The notes beneath the pieces were generated by a model. The model had not been told where the DNA came from, did no database searches, and saw nothing but the letters and a program-made list of their open reading frames with translations. DNA of 64,000 bases from Grammothele lineata (taxonomy: Eukaryota; Basidiomycota; Agaricomycetes; Polyporales; Polyporaceae): NCBI GenBank assembly GCA_002150815.3, contig NDFF03000381.1:186001-250000 (forward strand), in the 5' to 3' direction. The position numbers and the translations under genes are program-made. This document shows, piece by piece, positions 10,987 through 22,021 of the stretch. The number at the start of each line of letters is the position of its first letter. The first letter of the stretch is position 1.

Positions 10987-13336
10987 TCAGTCTTCGACGG
11001 CTGGAACTGACGAGCAGCGAGGCACGCTCACCGCCGAGTCGTGAGTGTAGTAGCCGACTTCGTACGCGGACTTGGTGTCCCGGGGGTACGCGACCTTGAT
11101 GTCTGGGGGGTACTGCGGGGGCGGCGAGGCGACCTGATAGCGGCCCAGGAACCAAGTCAGCGCTCGCTCATCTCACAGCAGCGGCTGAGGCAAAGCCGGA
11201 GGGAAGTCGATGACGCACGCGGGGAACGGTGTCAGCGGCGGCCTTGGTCATCTGGGCCTTGACGATGTCGCGCCAGATCTCAGAGTCTTCGTTCGTGAGG
11301 GTGGCGATGGACTCGCGGTCCACCGGCGGGGCCACTTTGCGGCTGGCGAGAGGGATCGAGGCGGTCGAGGCGGGGCGGTCGGCTTCGAGGCTGTAGGCGA
11401 GAGGTTTGTCAGTAAGTGGGAACACGCGAGGCGAGAGGGGCGTACGTGAGGAGCACGCTGATGGTGTACACTGAGAAGTGCCAGTGTGAGCGATCAGAGT
11501 GGCGGGCGAACGGAAGGCTAGGGCACTCACGGTTTCCGAGGGAAAACGCTGCCGCGAGCCAGACGCCTGAGACGGTCATGACAGCCGCGACGATCGCCGC
11601 GAAAATAGAGATGATCCTTTACGAGAGCAACTTATTAGCTACGCAGCCAAGGTGTGCTTGTGAGACAAGAGCACGTACGCGCATCCGAAAAGGCTCTTGA
11701 ACGACCAGTACTCCGCCTCGCTCATGAAGGTCGTGCGCCCGTGCCTTCAGTGAAGACACTCAGCCGATTAACAACGTGGCCGCTGGAAGAGAGCTCGATC
11801 GGCTTACATCTCGAGCAGAGACGGCCGCTGGATCCAGTCGTAGGCGACGGCCGCGATGACGGTGTTGAGTCCACCAGCGACACCGAGGGTAGCAATCAAA
11901 GCCCACTGTCACCGGATAAGTGAAGACTCAGACGGGTAGATGACTGATCATACCGTGTTCTCAGTGTTGGTGAGGAAGACCTTCATGTAACCTTGCTCGA
12001 ACCTGGAGACGATGACTAACGTTAGCGAGAGTCCTTCAACACATTCTTACCAGATATACTAACATCAACTTGACAGCAACTATTGGAAGGAAAGGTTGTT
12101 GTCAGAGTCAAGATAGTAGTCCGCGTAAGCCGACTTACTCCACGAGAACACTGGGACATATGAATGAGCCAGCGAAAGAGGGCTGATAGTACTCGAACTC
12201 ACCAAACTGTAGGACGGTGAAGAAGACCTACCGACGTGATCGAGCAGTGAGTACGATTGTAGGAATAGGACGAGTATTGTGACTCACAAGTATAAGAGGC
12301 AAGAGGTAGGTCCGCTTGACTATGGCGTTCATGCTATCAGCGCAACAGCGGCCTGATCACTCCACATGGCTCACCTGCATGGAGGCGGAAGGCGAAGAAC
12401 CTGATAAGAGTCATGTGAATCAGCATTCACGAATAGCCTGACGATGACATATCTCACAGTTGAGCAATGGACGCTGCAATGGTCTGGTGCAAACATATGA
12501 GTGTCCGCTTTTATTAGAACTTGTCTAGTAGCTCACCAAGAATCCGATTTGAAGCTACGGAAGGTGTACGGTCAGTCGACCGTCAACGAAATGTACTGTC
12601 AATATTTACCATGATGCTCCTAAAGACATGGGCCTATCAGTATCGGGAAGAGGGACATGGAATTGAGGACGTACCATTGATTCTTCGCAATGAGATCATA
12701 CAGGTCGCCAAAGTTCGGAACAAAAGCAGTATACACAGCGTGGATAGTTGCGACGAGCTGGACTACATTAAAAAACCTAACCCGTAAACACATCAGCAAT
12801 GAGGCAGGTCGAAGCAAGCGAAACTCATACACTAGGGAGGCCACCTATGACGATGATATTGTGAGGAAACCATCTGAGGTCCGGGGTAGCGCTCTCTAGC
12901 CGTTCCACGTACCGTTCCCCCGACAAAGATGTTGTCCGACTTCCTAGCCCGGAAGTAGCTTAAAGCCCTTGTCAATACGATGCCGAATGTACTACAGTAA
13001 AGAACAAGTGTTGTGAGCAATCAAAGCTAGGAGATAACAACGAGATGCTCACATGCAGGCGAAGACAATACCAATCTGCATCGCACCCAGAGCGATCTTC
13101 AAGTCTGCCAGGAGGCCAAGGTAGGTAGCAGCCAAAACGGACAAGGCGGAAGAATCATCCGACCCGCTGAAGCTGGGCACGGAGGATGCACTAGTCGAAG
13201 TGGCGTATACAATCCCGGAGGATGGGGTTGCGCTGACCCCGACAGGCGCCGATCCAGAGGGAAATGTACCAGTGACAGATTGGATGCCACCGATAAAAGT
13301 AGAGAAGGTCGTGATGGAGTCAATGGCGCCAGACAT
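10987..13336 (-). CDS. DUF6534-family seven-helix membrane protein, copy A
   Basis: Model: complement(join(10987..11133,11177..11390,11446..11470,11531..11616,11679..11744,11808..11905,11954..12002,12064..12079,12139..12150,12203..12227,12288..12319,12375..12400,12458..12483,12537..12554,12610..12619,12675..12776,12845..12873,12913..12991,13053..13336)), 447 aa, 19 exons, all in phase. A Ser/Thr-rich N-terminus leads to about seven hydrophobic helices, starting ALGAMQIGIVFACITFGIVL; further helix segments are LQIGFLTIAASIAQLFFAFR and WALIATLGVAGGLNTVIAAV. LYTISVLLT near the end corresponds to the LYSNSLLATLNSR region of DUF6534. The tail (about 325-447) is soluble. The 29-nt exon at 12845 and the last exon are the least certain parts. 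Function is unknown. A tandem paralogue follows at 14613. Confidence 0.72.
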
Positions 13337-14612
13337 TGCGGATACCTGGAAAGCGGGTCCCGGAGTCGTCGACGTTGAGAAGGGGGCGGACACTAGGACG
13401 GGCGGACATCAAGCATCGGCCGCATGCTTTATGGCTGTCTTGCTAGTCCGAGCGTCTCGGAGCGGACCGTGGCACGGTGAGGCCCTCGCGAATCCGATGG
13501 CAGTGTGATTACCTCGACAGCGGCCAAAAGGCGGCAGATGATAGTGGTCGAGGCGGTGACGAGTACGGTAACGTAGGCGCTTCGCCGTACCGTGGGACCG
13601 TTCCTAGTCATGGGTTGTGCGGAAAGACAGGGAAGCGAACCTTGACTGTGCTTTTGTCGTTCGTCGCTGCGTATCAATTCGCATTTCAGCCTCATGGCGT
13701 CAATGGTCGTCGTTCATGCATTCCGTCCCAAGCCGCACCCAACGGAGCTGTCACTGTTGAGATATAACATTTGTCAAGCAAAGTAGCGCCGAGCTTCATT
13801 GCCAATTGCGAGCTCTTGGACTACGTCTCTGCAAATCCTAACGTCGATGGGGTTCTTAGCCGTAACGGCTGTAATTGGTGAGCTTCCGCCAGCATGTTCA
13901 CGGGCAAGCACAGGCAAGAGAAGATCCCACCACCTACTGCGGAAGGAGCCGGAAGGCTCCCTGTATCTGCTTTCCACGTGTATGGCAGCACTCGTCTTGT
14001 TGTGACATGATGGCTCAGTTCGGGTCTTATTTACCGATGACCCACGGCGGCGATCTCATGCCGTCCCTATATAAAACCCCGCGCTCGTCAGCATAGACGA
14101 ACATTTGACATCTGAGACTTGATACCAAAGCCAGTCTAGAGCAAGTGCATATAGACCTTTCACGACCCATGATTGCAGATCTAGTGTCGAGAAGACAGAT
14201 CTTGAGAATGGTTTTTGCGAGCACACCACGGACCGCCACCAGTTCATGACCAAATGGAAGCCGAGCACAGTACTGTCTTCCTCATGTTCATCCGAGACCC
14301 AACACGCATTATAGCAACAAGGGGGAGACTCGTGTCCAATAAATATGTTGTCGAGCGCAAAACTGATGTCCATTCAACTCAGCTTTAGATCCCCCTCGAA
14401 TCGTGTACGTGACACACCGACGAAGTGGCGAGTTTATCGTCGACTCGCGGGTCAGACCTAACCCATAATTGTGGTCAGGAATGCCCTTTCTAAAGGTCCG
14501 TAGGACAGCGACGCACCGTGTCATCCATGTGGTAGCCAACGCAGTAGCGTGTTTTGTCTCCTTCTACGTAGCCGGGAAGCGCATCTGGGTACTGCTGTAC
14601 TCAACCTTCGCG
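13337..14612. other. Spacer between the tandem DUF6534 genes
   Basis: No gene is recognised. It should hold the promoter of copy A (high end of copy A, minus strand) and the 3' region of copy B. A TATATAAAA string sits at 14068-14076 on the + strand with no gene assigned to it. Confidence 0.45.
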
Positions 14613-16730
14613 TCAGCAACAGGCCACAGCCCACGGCATGGAAGCACACACCTCAGGAGCAACGCTCTTCACCTCCCTCATCTTATTAATCTTGGCTAAA
14701 ACCTTCAGGTAGTTCGCGCCCCCATTGGTTACGGTGGCCGTAGACGCGCAGTCCGACGTTGAACCGCAGGCCGCGCCGGTAGTGGACCGCTCGACGTCGT
14801 ACGGGCTGATTCGGGTAGTGTCGGATTCAGCGGAGACTGGGATGATCATACGCGCGATCGACGTGAACGGAGTAACACGCTGCCGGGAAAGCAGCCTATG
14901 ATGGCAATAACTGTAAGCGGATATGGGTCATGACTAACATCGAAACTCACGTTAAGAGAACGCTCAAAGTATATACTAGCATGACACAACAAAATGTCAG
15001 GCAGACGAACCATCGCGTACTGCGAAGATCAAAACACTTACGGTTCCCAACTGCGAACGTGCCCGCGAGCCAGTAACGTTTGACGCCAAAGAGGCCCGCG
15101 GTGATCGCGATGAACGTGGAGATAGCTCTGCAGGCAGCGTAACGAAACGCGAGCATCCGATCAACCTTCCTCCCGTGATATCATAGAACCAGAGATACAC
15201 TCACGCGCAACCGGAGAGGCTTTTGACGGTCCAGTATTCGAGTACACCGAGGATTGAGGTGCGTCTCAAGCTGTTGCCAGGCCCGGAAGTCAGCTGAATG
15301 CCGCCTGGAAGGGAGGCAATCCCAAGGCACCAGACGCACGGCGTCGTGAGCAGCACACTCGCACTGATAGCAATGACAGCGTCGAGCACCGCGGAGACAG
15401 CGTATGTCGCGGTGAGAGACCGCTGAGTGTGTACTGTTGTGAGATCCTGGAAGTCCGGCGGGCGTCCAATGACTTACGGGTTGCGTGACCGGCCCGCCTT
15501 CCAAAAACAGGAGGAACCAAGGTGCGTGGAACCTGTGGCAAGGAAAAGGGAGTGGATTAGGAGCTAAGCTAAAATGCAGCGCTGGATTATGCGTTTAACA
15601 CTAAAGCTCACATGAACCCAACAGAGTCTGGGTTGTTGAACAGTCAGCGACCGCATAACTCAAGAAGCATAAATGATACTCACACCAGGCGAGCGCTTTC
15701 ATCGTCGAGCGTCGACGTCAGTATGGCCGACCTATCGTTGGACGTTTTCTGTAGCTTACCCAGTTCTACAACAATGGCAAAGAGCTGCGGGGTCTCTGAT
15801 AAGTTTTGACCTTTACAGCGGCATTACAGCGGCATACCAAGGGGAGTAAGAGAGACAGTTTGTGCCTGGCTATAGGTCGAACAGTGTGTCCACATCAGTC
15901 AATGGCCGGGGGAGCCGGCGGGATACTCGCCTGCGTAGATTTGGAAGGCGAAGAAGCTATGACGGGACGTAAGCTAACGCCACAATCAAGCAGTTTCCTG
16001 CGGTCTTACGCACCACTGTGCAATCGCCGCGATTGTTGTGACGAATCCGACCTGGAGCTGTTCCAGCGCAGGCCGGAGGTTGAGTGTTTTGGTCTCGTGA
16101 ATGAATGGTTTGATAACCTACGATGACAGTGCTGAAGTTGGCGTAAGAGATCTTAACTTACATATCCACCAACCGGAATGCGGGGCTTACAAGTGCTTCT
16201 CTAGCAGAACCTGCGCATCGTCCTTCCTGATGACCGAGAGGTCGTACGCGGCCTGGCAGGTCCCAACAAGTTGGCAAATGTTAAGCACGCTATGGTATTC
16301 AATGTCAGGGTGAGAGACGCTGCACATCGCTCGAAGAGAGCATGCGTACAGCATGAGAATGACCTACGTGGGGAATGTGATTGGCTACGGTGGAGACAGA
16401 AATTCTGGGGAAAACTACGCACTGTGAGCTTGATCAAGACCCTGTCTGTGGTCCTCGCGCGGAAGTAGGTGGCCGCCTTCCCGAACATGAGTCCGAATGA
16501 ACTGGTTAAAACTAGTTAGCCTGTATCTTGATCGTGGGGAAGAGGACGTACAGGCACGCGAGAATAAGGCCGATCTGCATGGCACCGAGAGCGTTATCCA
16601 CGACGGAGCCGTTCGTCTCGATCCATTGTGACAGCTCGGTGTCTTCCCAAGTATTGGGGTTGTCCAATAGCGCGCGCGCATCGATGCTCGGGACGGAAGT
16701 CGCAAGAGCACGGCCAATGGGTAACGGCAT
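14613..16730 (-). CDS. DUF6534-family seven-helix membrane protein, copy B
   Basis: Model: complement(join(14613..14895,14951..14975,15042..15127,15205..15270,15340..15422,15478..15532,15612..15627,15684..15695,15760..15784,15838..15869,15931..15956,16014..16057,16122..16131,16191..16289,16350..16363,16423..16501,16552..16730)), 377 aa, 17 exons. It is the paralogue of copy A: exons of 79, 10, 26, 32, 25, 12, 16, 66, 86 and 25 nt recur in the same order with the same lengths and phases. Helix 1 is ALGAMQIGLILACLSFGLMF. Later segments are LVLNICQLVGTCQAAYDL, LQVGFVTTIAAIAQWFFAFQ and LEYWTVKSLSGCA, and it ends its membrane part in RLYTLSVLLTLLSR, the DUF6534 signature region. One intron uses a GC donor (after 15931). 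The tail is Ser/Thr-rich. Ligand and function are unknown. Confidence 0.75.
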
Positions 16731-19130
16731 GATGTGAATATGGGTTGGGCCTTGCGCTTGCCTGAGAGGAGGACGCCTATGGGAACGAAGGTGTGAAGCG
16801 ACTCAAGGACCAAGTCGCACAGGAGATTGAATTCTATACGGGAGGGGTGTTTATGGCTTTTATGGAGGCACGAGAACGGTGCTAAGATCATTCAGATGAA
16901 GCTGCGCGAATATAGCGTGGGGAAGGTGATCGCGAAGTTAGATGTGCATCGAGCTTCGGGCTACAGAGCGCCATCTCTGCACAGTTCAAATCTGAAGGTG
17001 CAAAGAAAAGGAACCGCTGACCTATACGACGAGCGACGAGTTGTCCCAAGTTGTATTCTACTCTTACGAGCATGGACTCGACGGCGGCTTCATGAGGGTT
17101 TCGTTGATTCTTACGCTGACTGGCCACCTCCGGTTATCCTCATGCGAGATCCTTGATGTGTATTGTCGTACAGTACCACGACAATTTGCACCCGGGGGGG
17201 ACCGTGGTCAATAGAAGTGACTGCGCAGAAGTCCGCACTTAAATATGAGCCCCCGTCTTCTCACAAGGTCTACCTTGACCGTCAACAAGAGTGCCGTCGC
17301 GGATAGCAAAGAGAGACGCACCGCCCATCCAGACTACAACATAAGTACAGTTTATCCGCAAAAATCAGCGCAGCAAACCGTACGGGACAGCCTATGAGTT
17401 CTTGCTGCGCGTGCTTCCCAGTTCGATATCATGCTTGCCTCTCAAGGCAGGGCTATTCAAAGAAGGCCTTAATAAGATCATATTCGAAGTCGGCGGGTTT
17501 ACTTACAGCGCGTGGTTGATAGGGTATTGTACCGCGTCAGCTGGTCCTGGTGACACAGACTACCGAGGGCAGCTGCTCGACGTCGTGGACGACGAATTCG
17601 TACTTGACATTCAAAGTTCAAATCAAGCCGCAGAGACGCCGCCCATTTTGAAGGACAGGGTCGATATCCGCGGAACAAACGGCATGTCAGCTCGGAGCGC
17701 CGCCCGCGCGCATCGCGCATCGTGGGTCCTGGTACTGCCTCGCCGGGGGGACGAGACCGAGACTGCCGACGTTTATATGGTTTGCGGCGGTGAAACATGT
17801 TCAGCGGGCATGCGTCCCCATTCATCTGCGAGATAAGCCCTTGGGGTATTAGGCCCAGGGGCGTTTTGACACATGCTTGGAGGTACTCTGGCGAGTTCGA
17901 TGTTTAGTTATTACTGCTACGTCGAGCAGGGTAAAGAAGACAGAGCTCGAGTCTAACTGCGCCAACAGTGAATTGAGGATAGCGAAATGGCACGACACCG
18001 CAGCCTAAAGAACCTGGCCCAGGTCATGAGCCAACCCAGACACGCGCATATAAGAACTGTTCTCACGAAGTCTACTCGGTCTTTTGTCGATGCACCGCAT
18101 ACTACGCACCCGTCGGACTACCTCGAACACCGAGCTCGCCTTTTCTTTGTCGTTCTCTCCGACCTCGGGACACGAGTTTACTGCGCTGCCCACATAGCGA
18201 CGAGAGCGTCCGGGTTCGGGAGGGCCGAACAAGGCGGCCGGCTTCCGGGCTGACGCTTCCAAGCATTGGCGAGTGTTGGCGACAAGACTGGACAAGGCTC
18301 GGCTCGGCTTGGTGCACGTCGCATGGCCTCGCGTGGCTGGAAGGTAGAGATCTTCTTGAAGTCTAGATTCGCATTGACAACAGATGTCTGAAGCGTCGGG
18401 GGCGCCTTCAACGTCTCGACGTCTAAAAGGCACACTGGCATTGTTCTCCGGTAGAACGCACGTAAGCTGTGTACGCCTCGCACCTGGATACCGACTGCCG
18501 CTCACGCGACGCCCTTGTATAATGCGCCCGCCCTGTTTACTCCCCATTGTGGTAGATCCTGCTTGCCGAAGAATAGAAGGCGGGAAAGGGCGTGGAGCCG
18601 GCGGCGCTGCGCACCCGTGCTGGAAATGGCTGGGGGCGCGTCTGGCTGAGAACGAGGGGACGCTGCGGAGGCCGTGTGTGGCGCGTCGTAGATCGGGCCC
18701 GGCGACGCGCGCGTGGAGCGCGAACGAGACCAACGTCGGATAGTGTGCACGGAGGATTGGGGAACGTGCGCGGTGAGGAGCACGGTGACAGCGGACGCGT
18801 TTCGCGCGTCGTCACCGTCGCCGCTGGGGCGCGAGAGGAGGGCGCCGGCGTCTAGAGGAGGGCGGGCCGCAGGCGAGGGACTCGGGGATGTTCTATTTAT
18901 TGTGCTGACGTAAGGGGCACTGAGCGGAGCGCAGAAGCCGATCCGGAAGCGTGCCATCGAATGTCGCCCGCTCTCTCAAGAGCTCGCTCTTGGCTGTTGC
19001 CTCCCGTTCCTCGTTCCGTCGACGACTCGCTTCACCTTCCTTTGCCCTCCGACCGTCTTTCCTGCTCCTCCACATTGACGCACCCAAGACCCGCTCACCA
19101 CCCTCTCCTCTTCTGTCTGTGCCGGCCACC
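16731..19130. other. Gene-poor stretch of 2.4 kb
   Basis: Lies between the divergent starts of DUF6534 copy B (-) and the secreted protein (+), so it contains both promoters. ORFs of up to 240 codons at 17402-18957 occur on both strands of GC-rich DNA, but none shows family motifs, splice structure or a believable start. I see no RNA gene or repeat. Confidence 0.45.
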
Positions 19131-20612
19131 ATGGCGTCCATATCATCACCACCCACAAGAACAACAGCAACTACGCTCTTCACCGTCCTCCTCCTTTGCG
19201 CACCCGCACTCTCGCTCTCGCTCAACCCCCGGGCACCAAGTCCACTCTGGCGACGTCGTTCCGTGCCCGCTCAAGGCTTCTACAACCCAGCCGACGACGG
19301 CGGCACGATGCTCACGGTACGTGCCGATATTTTGACACCATTACCAAATCGGCGTCCCGAGGCGAGAGCACGGCGACCAAACTCAATGCCCCCGCCCACT
19401 GCGTAACAGGTAGCGCCCAACACTGGTGGGCTCGGGGAGCCGCTCAACGTGATCGTCTCTGGCAACTCGGACGAGGCCGTCCTCGTCGACTCGGAGGACA
19501 ACGGCGGCTTCCGGAATTACATGCTGTGAGTGCTCCTGCTACCTCAGACACTGGCTGGCCAGTGGGGTGTGGAAACGTCCCCTGACACAGTATGCGCACC
19601 ACAGTTCCGTTGGGTTCGCCTCGGAATGTCTCGGTCAACATGCGGGCGACGCGCAAACTGCCAACCTCGGGGATGGGAACGGCCGTCGTACGTGAGACGA
19701 GCTCTTTTGGCATACGCTCCGCTGACGCTTGGCGCGCCCGTCGGACACTATTCAGACAACGAGACGTCAGAACTCCGGTGGGATTATGGTGACCCCCAGC
19801 TCGGGACGTGCCAAGAGACCATCAAGGGAGGGAACCATTTCCGGTACTGGACACAGACTGGTGGCCAAGCCGACAGGTGAGTGCAGCACATTCCCCCGAC
19901 TTCACCTTCTGGTCGCGTCTCTTACCGACTGGTGTTAAGTGGCGCGTATTTCCTCGCGACTTCCTACGAGAAGTCCATCTCATGTGAGTGTTGTGGCTTC
20001 GGCGTATCACGGGAGATGGGTATTCATGGAGCGTCTATTCTTAGTCGGGCACGACATCGTGTTCAACGGGTGAGTTCATGCGTCTCGTGTTACTTCAGTT
20101 CCGTGCTGACGCCGAACGCGTAGGTACAACCTCGGCCGGTTAGTCGACTTCACTGCATCGGACTTGAATTCATCACTAACTTCCGTGCAGTGATTGGCTT
20201 GTTGGGAACGCGACGGCACAAAGCTCGCTCATCCCTACAGCAAATCTCACGAACGGGACGACGTACTCGGGTAGCACAACGTTCAGCAACTACACCTACC
20301 AGACCGACGTGCTCTATCTCTCTGGTATCCTCCAGAACACAACAGAGGGGCTGAATCATGCAGACACGGTGGGCGGGGATGGTGTATCAGCACTGGACGG
20401 GCTCGTCGCCGTCTTGACTATTAAGATCACCGCGACGCCACCTGCATCGACGAGGTGAGTTCGCGCTCCCCGCCTGTGCTATTCTCGGAAGCGTCAACGG
20501 AGAACTCATCACGGCATGACGTAGTGGTGCCTCACTATCCCTGTCAAGTCCATCGCATCTCCTCCCCGCAGCACTGTTCCTCGCATCTCTCGCGCTATCA
20601 TTATCGACATAG
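19131..20612 (+). CDS. Secreted, probably GPI-anchored protein of unknown function
   Basis: Model: join(19131..19316,19410..19525,19605..19687,19756..19876,19940..19983,20045..20069,20124..20138,20191..20454,20525..20612), 313 aa, nine exons including a 15-nt one. The ATG sits in a good context (gccaccATGg). A signal peptide covers about residues 1-33 (TTLFTVLLLCAPALSLSL). The body has conserved-looking stretches (GLGEPLNVIVSGNSD, RWDYGDPQLGTCQETIKGGN, GHDIVFNGYNLGRDWLVGN, TYQTDVLYLSGILQN) and NxT/NxS sequons. The C-terminus (LLPAALFLASLALSLST) is hydrophobic after a Ser-rich stretch, fitting a GPI-attachment signal. I recall similar uncharacterised secreted proteins in Agaricomycetes but no named domain. 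A cell-surface role is inferred. Confidence 0.8.
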
Positions 20613-21903
20613 ACAACCCTTCCACCCGCCTGTGCGCGCCCGCGTAGGCAAGCGTCCTTGCTGCAGCCCCGGCGGCCTCTAATCGCAGATCTGTACGCTC
20701 GAGCACCCACCACATGACGGACCTAGAGACCAGCCACCACTTTACTTACCACTATCCTCGCCGGCCACACTTGCTTTGCTCGGTTGTACTTACCACCACC
20801 CAAGGACAGTTCCCTCATCCTTTACGCACCGCGGCGGCCTTTTCTTCCGCTATACCCGGACAGTAGTTAGTTGGCCCTTCTTACGCACATGTTTTCCGCG
20901 TGACCCGTTGCGCTTCCACTCGGTGGGAGTCGCAGTACGTACACACTGGCTTGGGCTTGTTCACTATCACGCCTCACGACCTCTTATGATGCTAACTATA
21001 GGCTTCCTCGAATGAAGCGTTCCTTGGCCGCCTAATCTTCCTTTTCCGTGACGTTAGAGTTGGACAGAACCAACCTCGAAGTTCAATTGGATACGAAACC
21101 AAAAACGACGTGAACGTGTTGCACCGATTTCCTCGAACACCGTTCCCGCCCGGTGGAAGGTGGTAGAAGGGTAGAGATGGATGCGAGCCAACCCGGATCT
21201 ACACGCGCTGAAACATTCGCAGGTATGCGCCAGATCTTACGAGTCCGCTGGGCAGCAGCGTGTCCGAGATTATTCTCACTGGTATGCCGGCAGGATATTC
21301 GTTTTCAAACATAAGGCCTAGACCATAACCAGTCCAGATGGTCGCAGGAGTCGGGAGTCGGTGGTTGTGGCACTGCTCGTCCATGCTAGGATCGGCCTGG
21401 GTGCGGTCCTGCACGGCCGTGAGCCCAGGCTTATCGGCCGACCCAGAGCTCCAGCGTGCACGATTCCTCAGGGTTGTATCAAACATCACCGTAGAAGCAG
21501 CAGCCACAAACCTTCATATCCGCTTCCTAGACCGCTCAGGGCGCAGCGTGGTAGGTCTGAGAGCGAGCGGGGGCGCGACGGCCACGGCTGAGCACGTTCA
21601 TATCTGAGATATAATGGAACGTTGTAGAAACGGAGAGGGCTTGGGGCCGGCGGCGACGTGCACGGAGGTGCTCGGGATCTGATCTGATTGGCCGGACCGG
21701 CGGGTGGGCGTCATCGCTGACAGCGGGACGCAGCGTCTGAGCGATCAGAGGCTGGATTGTGCTCCGCGCGACTGGAGGGGGCCCATCTGGCCCGCAGGCC
21801 CGCCCTGCCTCGTTCTAGTCCTACCCCTGCCGTCCCATCGCCTCCTTCCGAACTCTCCCTGCGCCTCCCCGTACCTCCGCTGCATCGTGCAACGCATCTC
21901 CCG
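20613..21903. other. Intergenic region upstream of pyruvate decarboxylase
   Basis: About 1.3 kb with no recognisable gene. It includes the 3' region of the secreted-protein gene and the distal promoter of PDC. A minus-strand ORF at 21199-21507 has no family features. Confidence 0.45.
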
Positions 21904-21911
21904 TATATAAA
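21904..21911 (+). promoter_or_regulatory. TATA box of the pyruvate decarboxylase gene
   Basis: A perfect TATATAAA 111 nt upstream of the PDC ATG, followed by a long CT-rich stretch (about 21925-22010). TATA plus pyrimidine-rich leader is typical of strongly expressed glycolytic/fermentative genes in filamentous fungi. Confidence 0.7.
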
Positions 21912-22021
21912 CCTCCACGCGCAGGCACCCCTCTCCTCTCTTCATCACACCAGATCTTCTCTTACTCAACACACCACCTACACCTCTACCCAGTCTCGTA
22001 TCTCGCCCCTGATCAGTTGAG

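Noticed and set aside
16978..17000. Second B-box-like string (agttcaaatct)
   Set aside because: No matching A box or cloverleaf stems in the flanks.
17402..17836. 144-codon ORF upstream of the secreted protein
   Set aside because: The opening codon is not ATG, the composition is unlike neighbouring genes and no motif is visible.
18005..18957. Several long overlapping ORFs on both strands
   Set aside because: GC-rich DNA gives long chance ORFs; they are Arg/Ser/Pro-rich in all frames and lack conserved features.
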